Source of the DNA: Bradyrhizobium sp. ISRA430
GTDB lineage: Bacteria > Pseudomonadota > Alphaproteobacteria > Rhizobiales > Xanthobacteraceae
DNA length: 64,000 nt
Reading direction: 5' to 3'
NCBI RefSeq assembly: GCF_029909975.1
Contig: NZ_CP094516.1
Span: forward strand, 7,170,501-7,234,500
A program made the translations under genes and the position numbers. Of the stretch, positions 20,320-28,785 are shown one piece after another; position 1 is the stretch's first letter, and each line of letters begins with the position of its first letter. The notes under the pieces are model-generated. The model ran no database searches. It had not been told where the DNA came from and worked only from the letters and a program-made list of their open reading frames with translations.

Positions 20320-21720
20320 ATGACCGATATCAAGAGTATCTCTGAACGAGATCGCTCCAGTGTTCTGCATCCCTTTACTCAGCTCAAGGATTTCGCGACA
20401 GGCAAACTCGGCGATCCCACCATCGTCACGGATGGCAAGGGTGTCAGTATCAAAGATGCAGAAGGACGCAGTTATATTGACGGGTTTGCTGGTCTCTATT
20501 GTGTAAATGTCGGCTACGGCCGCACCGAGGTCGCCGAGGCTATCGCGCGCCAAGCATACCAGCTGGCTTACTATCATAGTTATGCTGCCCATACGACCGA
20601 AGAGCTAGCAACTCTGTCGGATCGTCTCGTGCGCATGGCGCCGGGTGCGCCGAGCAAGGTCTTTTACGGTCTGTCTGGATCTGACGCCAACGAGACACAA
20701 GCAAAGCTCGTCTGGTACTACAATAATCTGCGTCGTCAGCCCAGAAGAAAGAAGATCATCTCGCGCGAGCGGGGTTATCATGGCTGCTCGGTGATTTCCG
20801 GCTCGATGACCGGAATGTCCTTCTATCACGACCACATGGATCTACCTTTTCCGGGCATTCTGCACACCGGCAGCCCTCATCACTACTGGGGAGCTGAGCC
20901 GGGTGAAACGGAGGAGTCTTTCTCTCGCCGACGTGCAGCCGAACTGGAGGAGCTGATCCTGCGCGAGGGCCCAGAAACGATCGGGGCCTTCATCGCTGAG
21001 CCCGTGCTGGGTACGGGGGGCATCACGCCGCCGCCGACCGGGTACTGGCGCGAAATCCAAACAGTTCTCAGGCGATACGACGTACTTCTGATCGCCGATG
21101 AGGTGATCTGTGGATTCGGTCGAACGGGCGCAGACTTCGGCAGCATCCTCTACGGGATGGAACCAGATTTAGTGACTGTCGCCAAAGGTCTGACATCAGG
21201 TTATATGCCGCTCTCGGCCGCCATTGTCGGTAAGCGGGTTTACAGCGTCATGGAGGAGGCCGCCGATCGAGTCGGTGCGTTCTCCCACGGGTATACCTAC
21301 TCCGGGCACCCAATTGCGGCTGCTGCGGCCAACGCAGTACTCGATATCTTCGAAAAGGAGGAGCTAACCAAGCGCGCAAGGACCGTTGGTTTGCACTTCC
21401 AGAAGAGGCTGAAGGAACGATTTGCTCAGCTCGAGATCGTTGGGGAAGTGCGAGGTGTGGGCTTGCTCGGTGCGATCGAGTTCGTTGCAGATCGCCAAAC
21501 GAAACGGCGATTTGATCCGCAGCTGAAGGTGGGTGCCCGCATATCGAAGGCGGCCCGTGATAGAGGCCTTATTGCGCGAGCAATGCCGCATGGAGATATT
21601 CTCGGTTTTGCTCCCCCTCTCATTGTATCCGAGTCTGAGATAGATGAGATGATTGATCTGGCGCATCGAGCCACGAAGCAAGTGATGGACGAGCTCGCGA
21701 AGGAATCGCAATCCACTTGA
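20320..21720 (+). CDS. Class III omega-aminotransferase (GABA/omega-amino acid:pyruvate type)
   Basis: 466-aa PLP enzyme of fold type I, class III. It transfers an omega-amino group, most likely to pyruvate, giving a semialdehyde. Seen: LHPFTQLKDFATGKLGDP at the N-terminus, GLSGSDANETQAKL (phosphate binding) near 120, RERGYHGCSVISGSMTG near 147, LLIADEVICGFGRTG near 253 with the PLP-ring aspartate, and the Schiff-base Lys289 in VTVAKGLTSGYM. AGGAG lies about 6 bases before the ATG. Downstream of the SSADH-type gene in the same operon, it makes a GABA-shunt-like pair. GABA, beta-alanine, taurine-type or N-methyl-GABA derivatives are all possible substrates. Confidence 0.88.
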   Translation: MTDIKSISERDRSSVLHPFTQLKDFATGKLGDPTIVTDGKGVSIKDAEGRSYIDGFAGLYCVNVGYGRTEVAEAIARQAYQLAYYHSYAAHTTEELATLSDRLVRMAPGAPSKVFYGLSGSDANETQAKLVWYYNNLRRQPRRKKIISRERGYHGCSVISGSMTGMSFYHDHMDLPFPGILHTGSPHHYWGAEPGETEESFSRRRAAELEELILREGPETIGAFIAEPVLGTGGITPPPTGYWREIQTVLRRYDVLLIADEVICGFGRTGADFGSILYGMEPDLVTVAKGLTSGYMPLSAAIVGKRVYSVMEEAADRVGAFSHGYTYSGHPIAAAAANAVLDIFEKEELTKRARTVGLHFQKRLKERFAQLEIVGEVRGVGLLGAIEFVADRQTKRRFDPQLKVGARISKAARDRGLIARAMPHGDILGFAPPLIVSESEIDEMIDLAHRATKQVMDELAKESQST

Positions 21721-22017
21721 AGAAAGATCCTGGTCTGCCGTTGGTAATCCGAACAGGACGTTTACTGGGGCGGACTTTCGTTGAATCGTGCTCCGCCAGC
21801 AACGGCCAGAGTGTTGCAGGAGCCTAGTCGTGCCGCGCGCAACGGAAGTAACCGGGATCACGTTTCAACTAGAACGAGTTTGTCATGCTCGGCGGACCTC
21901 TGCACACACGATCACCCAGTTCTGGCGGACGGCCTACCACGAGGGCATATGAACGAACCTCACCCGTGAACCTAGTGTAAGCGTAGCTCTGAGGCCCATT
22001 TGATTGGCGCCTGATGT

Positions 22018-22620
22018 CTATTTTGAGCGCGTGGTGCGCCGGCGCGGCTTCCATATGTCGGACAACGCATTGACAGCGGCCTCAAGCGCCTTCCGGTCGA
22101 CGACGTTGGGATCGAACTGCTCGGGGCCCCAGAGGCGCATTTGTTCGTGCTCCGGATGGGTGGGGTCGCTGATGGCGTCGAGGTATTCGGCATAGCCTGA
22201 CGCACCGCCGACATTTTCCGGAGGACAACAGCCGGTAGCCTCGAGCAAGAGGGGAAGTCCCTCCGTTGTCGTGTTGTCGAACCACTTTTCGAGCTTGATC
22301 ACGTGGTCCCAGCTGTCGCCGAAGTCGTAGAGATAATGGATCGCCTTCGCGCCGGTCTCTCGAACAATATTGGCAAGCCGCGTCTTGCGAGCATCGATGG
22401 GCTGCGGGCCAAAATCTCCATCGGGATCAGGGATACCCCAACGTCCGTCGCCAGCCAGGAACTCGAAGAGATGGCTGTTCGTCCAGCCAAACGCCGCCTG
22501 AAGCGTCAGATGCAGCCGATCAAGGCGCAGCGTGAGCGGCACGACAAGGCATCGCATCACCTCCGGTTTCACATCCTTGAGGGTCACCTTGATCCGGACC
22601 GCGGTCGTGTTCAGGCTCAT
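22018..22620 (-). CDS. Plasmid pRiA4b ORF-3-like passenger protein of IS66
   Basis: 200-aa protein with the pRiA4b ORF-3 pattern: TAVRIKVTLKDVKPEVMRCL at the start, LDRLHLTLQAAFGWTNSHLF near 35-54, IHYLYDFGDSWDHVIKLEK near 95 and LEATGCCPPENVGGASGYAE near 128. The family is named after an Agrobacterium rhizogenes plasmid gene; its biochemical role is not known to me. The ATG overlaps the tnpC stop (ATGA), so translation is probably coupled to the transposase. It lies inside the element's terminal repeat, which makes it cargo of the IS. Confidence 0.85.
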   Translation of the reverse strand: MSLNTTAVRIKVTLKDVKPEVMRCLVVPLTLRLDRLHLTLQAAFGWTNSHLFEFLAGDGRWGIPDPDGDFGPQPIDARKTRLANIVRETGAKAIHYLYDFGDSWDHVIKLEKWFDNTTTEGLPLLLEATGCCPPENVGGASGYAEYLDAISDPTHPEHEQMRLWGPEQFDPNVVDRKALEAAVNALSDIWKPRRRTTRSK

Positions 22621-24182
22621 GCCGCCAGCCTCGGATCGTGTGCATGCATCGTGTAGATCGACGCCCCAGGGAGCAGTTCGTCCAGTCGCGCCGCAGGCCA
22701 ACCATTGACGAGCTTCGCGAGAACATCAGCGAGCCAGTGCTCGGCACTGACGGTATTGAGCTTACAGGTCTCGATTAACGAAACCAGGACTGCCCAATCT
22801 CGGCGCCCTCGTCGCAACCCGCCTAACTTTACGCGGTCGAGAAAGCGCTGCGCGGCCGATCGGAGGCCGAGCGCCGTGCTGGCAGGCAGGCGCACGCCCG
22901 ACCTCTCGCTACAGCCCTTGAAGCAGTGGTTTGAGGCCAAGCTTGATTACCTTGCACAAAAGAGCGACACGGCGAAGGCCTTGCGTTGCGCGTTGCATCA
23001 TTGGGACGGCCTGATGCTCTACCTTGATGACGGGCGCATCGAGATGGACACGAATGCTGTCGAGCGTGCGATGCGGCCGATCAAGCTCAATGCCAAGAAC
23101 TCCCTTTTTGCCGCGATGCGCTCAAGAGCCTCGCGGGCAACCGGAGCTGGCGCCGGAGCAGCCTCGCGCTCGATCTTCACAAACTGGCGCCTCAGATGCG
23201 ACCAGCAGAAGGCGAGCGTTCCGGACAAGGCGTCCGCACGCCTCTCTCGGGTCATGGTCTTGTAAGCCTGATAGCTGTCGCAGTGGATGATGCCGCGATA
23301 GCCCTCGAGCAGCTGCAAGCCATAAACGGCCCCACGGCCCGGTGCATAGGCGTAAACCACGCCAGGTGGGTCAGGTCCGGCCCAAGGCCTGTCGTCGCGT
23401 GACAGCGCCCAGAAGTAGCCGGTTTTGGTCCTGCCGCGCCCCGGATCCAGCACCGGCGCCTGGGTCTCGTCGACACAGAGCTTCGAAGAGGCGAGCAGAA
23501 GCTGGCGCAGACAATGCCACAAGGGCTTCAATACCTGGGCGGCGTAGCCGACCCAGAAGGCGAGCGTGGAACGGTCGATGGCGATACCGTGGGTCGCCAG
23601 CATCTGCGCCTGACGATAGAGCGGCAAATGCCAATGATACTTGGCGTCAATTACATGCGCGACGAGACGCTCGGTGCGCAGTCCCCCCTTGATCAATCGC
23701 TCGGGCGCAGCGTGCTGGAGGACGACGCCATGACAGGCGCGGCAGGCCAGCTTGGGCCGGCGGGTGACAATCACCCTGTATTGCACCGGAACGACGTCGA
23801 GCCTCTGGCTCTCATCGTGACCAATCTCAACGAGATCGCCTTTGCAGCACGGGCAGCAGGTTGCAGCCGGCATCAGGGTTTCGACGATGCGCGGCAAATG
23901 CCCCGGAAGCTGACCACGGTTGGCTTTGCGCTCGGCCGTCCTCTTCTCGCAGGTTCTGGGATTGGCGCGATCCTCGGCTGCTTCGAGGGCCGCGACGGCC
24001 TCTTCGATGTCCTCCAGAACAAGCTGCAGCTGATCAGCGTCCAGCTTTTCCGACGATCGACCGAACTGCGCATCCTTCGCAAGCTTGAGCAACCGCTCAA
24101 GCCTGGCGCAGCGATCCAGCAGAGCCGCGGCAAAGACACGCAGCTCGGCTGTGCTCGGCAGCTCATCAGGCAAATCACTCAT
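22617..24182 (-). pseudogene. tnpC: IS66 TnpC transposase disrupted by an internal inversion
   Basis: The first 360 or so residues are intact on the minus strand: coiled-coil N-terminus, CCPCCKGDLVEIG zinc-binding motif near 113, HWHLPLYRQAQMLATHGIAI, KLCVDETQAPVLDPG and CWSHLRRQFVKIE. After LERIAA near 23118 the expected continuation (ALRGRSEAERRAGRQAHARP, then LDYLAQKSDTAKALRCALHH, ERAMRPIKLNAKNSLFA) is found on the opposite strand, from about 22822 to 23114. The normal strand resumes at DWAVLVSLIETCKLN and ends at 22617. One catalytic acidic region is therefore inverted. Small frameshifts occur within and beside the inverted piece. Inactive. Confidence 0.85.
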
Positions 24183-24233
24183 TGGCCCAACTCTGCCATG
24201 CTTCGCGCCGAGATGCAGCGAAGATTTGTATCG

Positions 24234-24587
24234 TTACGCAAGCGCTTTCGGCTGCGGGATTCGAGGCGCGTGCATCCGCGTCCAATCCATGCCGGCCAGA
24301 AGCGCGGACAGCTGCGCGGCATTCATCCGCATCACGCCGGCTACGATGGGAGGCCATTTGAAGCCGCCGCCATCGAGCCGCTTCCAATACATCACAAGGC
24401 CGCTGCCATCCCAGACGACAATCTTCACCCGATCGGCGCGCTTCGCACGGAACACCACCGCCACGCCCTTCATCGGGTCATGGCCCAGCGTCTCCTTCGC
24501 CAACAGCGCCAAGCCCTCCGCACCTTTTCTGAAGTCCACAGGTTGCGTCGCCACGTAAATCATGAGGCTCGCGGGCGGCGTCAGCAC
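24234..24587 (-). CDS. tnpB: IS66 accessory protein TnpB
   Basis: 117-aa IS66 Orf2 protein needed for transposition of IS66 elements; its mechanism is not well understood. It carries the family core VATQPVDFRKGAEGLALLAK, VVFRAKRADRVKIVVWDGSG and MYWKRLDGGGFKWPP. It lies between tnpA, with a 7-base overlap, and tnpC, 51 bases on, as usual. The frame is intact. Confidence 0.9.
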   Translation of the reverse strand: MLTPPASLMIYVATQPVDFRKGAEGLALLAKETLGHDPMKGVAVVFRAKRADRVKIVVWDGSGLVMYWKRLDGGGFKWPPIVAGVMRMNAAQLSALLAGMDWTRMHAPRIPQPKALA

Positions 24588-25003
24588 GAACGTGTCCGTC
24601 GAAGCGCCAAGAACACATCCCTCAACACAGCAAGGCGAGGCGTCCCTCGCACCTCCACTCGTGCCCCCTGGAGTTCAACCGTCACAACCGCTGCTTCCGG
24701 CGACCCGGTGGGCTCAGCGGCCGCCGGTAGCGCCCATTCCGATACCAAAGGCACGAAAGATAACGTATCCGCCGAAGGCGGCAGCACCAACTGACCCAAA
24801 CGCGCCCGGCGCCGCCAGTCGTGCACCTGCTGGGGCCGGCACCCGTGGCGACGCGCGACATCTGTGACAATCGCCCCCGGCTCAAAGCTTTCCGCGGCAA
24901 TCTGTGCCTTCAAATCGTCCGGCCAGCGCTTTCGACCTGCGCCTGCGTACACTTCGATACGCGGTGACAACGGTCGTCTTATGTCGTCCGAATGGTCGTC
25001 CAT
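24581..25003 (-). CDS. tnpA: IS66 accessory protein TnpA
   Basis: 140-aa IS66 Orf1 protein with an N-terminal helix-turn-helix (RKRWPDDLKAQIAAESFEPG, then VTDVARRHGCRPQQVHDWRR, about residues 23-62) that probably binds the element ends. The C-terminal half ends with VELQGARVEVRG, a typical TnpA tail. The start at 25003 is preferred because family members begin shortly before the helix-turn-helix; the frame extends to 25048. It overlaps tnpB. Confidence 0.85.
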   Translation of the reverse strand: MDDHSDDIRRPLSPRIEVYAGAGRKRWPDDLKAQIAAESFEPGAIVTDVARRHGCRPQQVHDWRRRARLGQLVLPPSADTLSFVPLVSEWALPAAAEPTGSPEAAVVTVELQGARVEVRGTPRLAVLRDVFLALRRTRSC

Positions 25004-25298
25004 TGTGAGCACCCTTGCAGAAGATGACTCTTCTAGCGGCGCTCTCACGACTGCGTACGAAAATTCTCAAGGGCCTCAACGCCACGCTTACAACCTAGTG
25101 ATCGAATCAGCGACATTAGCTTTGCCACCCCGCTCCAGAGATGCGCGAGCCTCAATGGAGGGCATACGGGATGGGCGCCAAAATCCGCTCACGGCATGAG
25201 ATGAAAGTCGTGATCATCGGCGCCGATATTGCTGTGCGGATGACGGCGCTGGAAATTCAGAGACAGGCCGGCAAGTCGTCATCATACCCAGTCGTCCG

Positions 25299-26613
25299 TT
25301 AAGAATCTGGTTTGAGCGCGGGTGTGAGAGGGAGCAGCTGCATCAAAGCGTTCAGGATTAGGTGCAGCAGAAGCTTCGGCCAGGCGAGGACGAGGCGAAG
25401 ATTGTGGCCGACGGCGGTCAGGACGACATTGGCCGCATCGCCGTCGCGGCCCTTGAGATGGCAGCGGCCGAGGTGTCCGTCGGTCTTTATATGACCGATC
25501 AAGTTCACGTTTGATCACCCCGAAGACGCCACGCTTCTGGCCGGAGATGAAGACGCGGCGCGGGTTTTCCGTTTCGTGACCGCGATAGCCCTTGTCGACA
25601 TAGGCGCGCTCGATTCCGCAGCCAGTGAGCGTCTCGGTGCTGTTGATGACCTCGCCGAGCGTGTGCCCGTCATAGGGGTTACCCGGCAGCGCCTTGGCGT
25701 GCAGCACGAACTGGCCGCCCGGGGCGGGCATTGGTGGTGACGATCGAAGCCTTGACGCCGAACTCATAAGGCGCTGAGGTCTTGCCCTTACCGATGCATT
25801 CGACCTCGGGTGCGTGGAAGGAGTAAAGCTTGTATCCGCGCTGCAGCGGCTCCTGAAAGCGGATCTGGCCTGCGCGCGAAAGCGGTTGCTCGAACGCAGC
25901 TTCGAGTTCTGGCTGGCCAGCGATCTTGCGGCGGATGTCTCGGATCAGGCGGCCGAGCCGCGACCGCAGCAGGCGCAATTGCCGACGATGGCGCTTGAAC
26001 TATTTGGCATGGGCATAACGACCCGCCATCATCGCCTCCTGCTTGGCGATGCGCCGATAGGATTGCCGCAGCTCAAGGCCATGGGCGCGGGCCAGCCGGT
26101 TGAGCCCCCTGATCGCCGCATGGACCAGCTTGGCATCGGTCGGGAAGGTGATGGCCTTGGGCTGCACGGTAGTGTCCACCGTCACCCGCTTGAGATTGCG
26201 CGTCCGCAACGCGCCGGTTTGGTGCGCCACCCTGAGACGCTCGGCTAGTAAGAGCTCAAGCTTGCTGCCGAGCCGCTTGCGCCAATGACTGAGGTCGCTT
26301 CGTTCGTGCGGAAGCTCGTGCTGAAAAACTCAAACCCGGTGAAGTGCTGGAAATACGGGTCGTAGACCCAGCGCTGGCAGACGCCCTCGTCGGATAAGCC
26401 GTAGATGTGTTTCAGCAACAGCAGCCCAATGACGAAACGGCTCTCGATCCCCGGTCGGCCCTTCTCGCTGTAGAGCGGTGCGATCTCGCGATCGATCCAG
26501 TCCCAGTCGATCCTGGTACCGAGCTGCACCAGCTCGTGCTTCAGATTGATGATCTGATCGAGCCTGGCGCGAAACAGATCGCCTTCCGTCGTCTCCGGCT
26601 TCTTGGGTCGCAT
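25299..26613 (-). pseudogene. IS5-family transposase, multiple frameshifts
   Basis: The ATG at 26613 has GAGGGG just upstream. The protein reads MRPKKPETTEGDLFRARLDQ, PLYSEKGRPGIESRFVIGLL, then in another frame VTVDTTVQPKAITFPTDAKL with the first catalytic Asp, then ARPGRPVR and GGQFVLHAKALPGNPYDGHT, YVDKGYRGHETEN with the second Asp, SGQKRGVFGVIKREL and a C-terminal hydrophobic helix to 25299. At least three frame changes separate these parts, so no active enzyme is expected. This is a different IS5 subgroup from the one at 34551-35802. Confidence 0.8.
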
Positions 26614-26672
26614 CGTTCCCCTCCGGTGCGACCAAGGAATCACGACTGCCGATTCGAGGAAATCTTCAAAAT

Positions 26673-26719
26673 GGATTTGCAAGCTTTCGAGGCTTTAACC
26701 CTCGAAAGCTTGCAAATCC
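26673..26719. repeat. Perfect 20-bp inverted repeat with 7-base loop
   Basis: Left arm GGATTTGCAAGCTTTCGAGG at 26673-26692, loop CTTTAAC, right arm the exact complement at 26700-26719. It lies 60-106 bases upstream of the IS5 transposase ATG, inside the element. It could be an RNA hairpin that blocks transcription or translation entering from outside, as known for some other IS elements. Confidence 0.85.
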
Positions 26720-27945
26720 AAAACCACCGCCGCCCCGAAAAAACGACTCCTATTCAACGGTTTGGGCGCTTTTTCACAGGCGACTGCCCAGCTGAGCCTG
26801 GCGGCAGACAGGCTGCGTCATATGGCAACGCCGAGTGGATTAGCCCCGCAGCCATCATGCCGGTGTCGGTGCCCGGACCATGGCGTCGCATTCCAATGTT
26901 CTTGATGGATGGGTCAGGAGCATTCGCAATCCCAGGCTGCAGATACCACATCTTTTGCCTTGGCTCTTCAGATTTGTCTGGGCAGGGCGGAATTGGAAAA
27001 AAGATTGAATAATGCGCAAAGGTGGGCTTCGAGCTTTGCCACCACAGTCCAAGGGATCATCAGAATGTCGCGGCCGAGGCCGGCGTCAGCGACCTCATTG
27101 AACAGAACGGGCATCTCTGTCGCGACAAATCGGAAATTGATAATGACTTCGCGTGGATATGCGCCGGCGGTTCGGGATCAAAGTTAGGGAACTTCACAAC
27201 GCGGATCTTCGAAAATTCGAGCCGAATATTTTTGAGCGGTATGTTTATCGACGAGGTTGTCACTGCATAGATGTAAGAGCATACTGCGAAGCGATCGCCG
27301 AACTCATCCGACAGCACGGTGGTGAATTTATTCGAGCCCAGGCAACGGGCTTTGAAATCCCAAGTGGTCGTCTGACAGCCGAAAGAATCGGCGAGCTCGT
27401 TGTGAAATGCGCGCAAGCCTCGTAACGGCAGGTATTGGTTCGAAGTAATTGGCGATCGAAGCCGGTGATCGTGTCCCCTTGAATCGGAGCGAGGAATCAT
27501 GTCGTGATTGCGGACGGAGCGAAGACTGTCATCCATCCGATATTGCCATCCCATGGAAAGATGGCCATTACGCCCATCAAGGATTACGGATCGCGGGCCG
27601 AGTCGAACTCGCAAGTATCGACGCTGCTCCCGATTTGCGGCGAGCCAAGATCCCTCATCGGTGAGTATCACGTGTTTCGCCTGTCCATTGAAGACGCTAA
27701 GGTCATTGACAGATGGATGGGCCATCGTCCTTACTCCTGACGGTCTACCGTGCATTGGCGCGGCCCCGTGCTGTGGTGGTTTATTCTGCGGATTCGGCCA
27801 GCGCCACTCCGGCGTGACGCAAGCGCCGGCAACGGCAAAATTGCTTGCGGCACTTGTTGCGGGTCCGCAGCCTCACTTCGATATCATCGGCGATGACCGC
27901 GCACCGATTCTGAATGAGCGATTACGAATCCTGCTTTCGATCTTA

Positions 27946-28372
27946 ATGTCATCGCGTGGATAAGGACAGGACGATTACTTGCCGCGGCCTGCGGCCGAGA
28001 CACTCGCGCAAAAGTCGCCATATCGGCCAGCGGGAATGCGAAGCCGATCTTGCTCATCGATCGTGATGAACGTCACGAAATACGACGGTAGGAGTATCAG
28101 TTTTAAAGGCCTAAGCAGCTCGATGGCGGTCCGTGTCCTCGGGCCAATTCGGCTGGTCGACCCAAGTGATTTGAACTCTCCGTGAACCATTGACGATCCG
28201 ACAGGAGTCCTCGTCATTGAGAGCCCGCGCAATCTTGATGGCCTGTACCGCATAGCGCGATGCGCGACCAGCCGCGACGAGCGTTCGCAACTGCGTCCGT
28301 AGCACCGGATTGACGAATTCTTACCCGGAGGGGCACTAGATGTGCGAAAGCTTCAAATTCTCGGGATGCGGC
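27946..28372. other. Non-coding or decayed stretch upstream of the ABC operon
   Basis: About 430 bases. A minus-strand frame at 27975-28253 contains LLPSYFVTFITIDEQDRLRI, but I recognise no family and the frame breaks upstream. No RNA gene seen. Confidence 0.4.
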
Positions 28373-28415
28373 GCATAATTTCGGCAACGGAGGCCATGAA
28401 TTAGCGAAATTCATC
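28373..28415. promoter_or_regulatory. Shared upstream element A (candidate operator)
   Basis: GCATAATTTCGGCAACGGA at the left and GCGAAATTCATC at the right, 31 bases apart from start to start, form an imperfect dyad (AATTTCG / CGAAATT). The same arrangement is found upstream of the Rieske gene (36207) and of the PuuB-like gene (47313). It lies about 370 bases before the binding-protein ATG. The related sequence extends left to a GAAAGCTT at 28346. Confidence 0.5.
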
Positions 28416-28785
28416 CTGCGTGCCAAGTAACTTTGACGCAAAGAAGAAAGATTCCGGGCGGAAAAGAGCGCGGATCAGCACCGCTGGGAGCGAAAGAATG
28501 AGAGCTATCACGTGAACTCCGAGCGCGTAGAGCAGGCGAGTTGGTCTATCTTCGCAAGTGGTGGGCTAGATTGTCCGCCGATGAGGTGTCGGATGGCTGC
28601 TTCTCCAGGCACCTCGATTTCAATCAGTAGATCCCGGCGCTCCCTTTCAATCCCATTCTGGATGATGCTGCGCCAGATGGCCACGAGAATAGCCGGCACT
28701 AACCCGGCGATCTGAAGGGGCGGTTCAAGCGCCAAGCTTGGGTGCGGTGGACCGCCGCAAACCGACCAGTAGAAAGGGAATTGTC

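Larger units (their letters stand above)
21977..25091. mobile_element. IS66-family element with intact ends and 8-bp target duplication
   Basis: Terminal inverted repeats begin GTAAGCGTAGC at 21977 and, on the complement of the right end, GTAAGCGTGGC (ending at 25091); both continue with a TGAGGCCC block. Identical octamers AACCTAGT flank it at 21969-21976 and 25092-25099. Gene order from the right on the minus strand is tnpA, tnpB, tnpC and a passenger gene. The tnpC is broken by an internal inversion, so the element cannot move by itself. Confidence 0.9.
25296..26762. mobile_element. IS5-family element inserted in the DadA-like gene
   Basis: The interruption of the DadA-like frame places the ends near 25296 (GTCCGTTAAGAATCTGG) and 26762 (complement AACCGTTGAATAGGAG), which are weakly complementary. 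The exact ends and any target duplication are uncertain. It carries one frameshifted transposase on the minus strand and a strong hairpin near the 5' end of that gene. Confidence 0.65.
25203..27945 (+). pseudogene. D-amino-acid dehydrogenase (DadA)-like flavoprotein, split by an IS and decayed
   Basis: The 5' piece (25203-25295) encodes MKVVIIGADIAVRMTALEIQ, the FAD-binding start of DAO-superfamily enzymes with the third glycine lost. After the IS5-type insertion the gene resumes at about 26763: PAEPGGRQAASYGNAEWISP, GVSDLIEQNGHL, RRFGIKVRELHNADLRKFEP, QHGGEFIRAQATGFEIPSGR and, further on, WMGHRP and LTPDGLPCIGAAP. Removing the insert gives about 1.25 kb, the normal length for DadA. The 3' half has several frameshifts and stops. 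Its former job was probably oxidative deamination of an amino acid; it sits between the aminotransferase and the ABC transporter. Confidence 0.7.

Noticed and set aside
23514..24794. 426-aa plus-strand open frame over the IS66 genes
   Set aside because: Antisense of tnpC, tnpB and tnpA, which match IS66 proteins on the minus strand.
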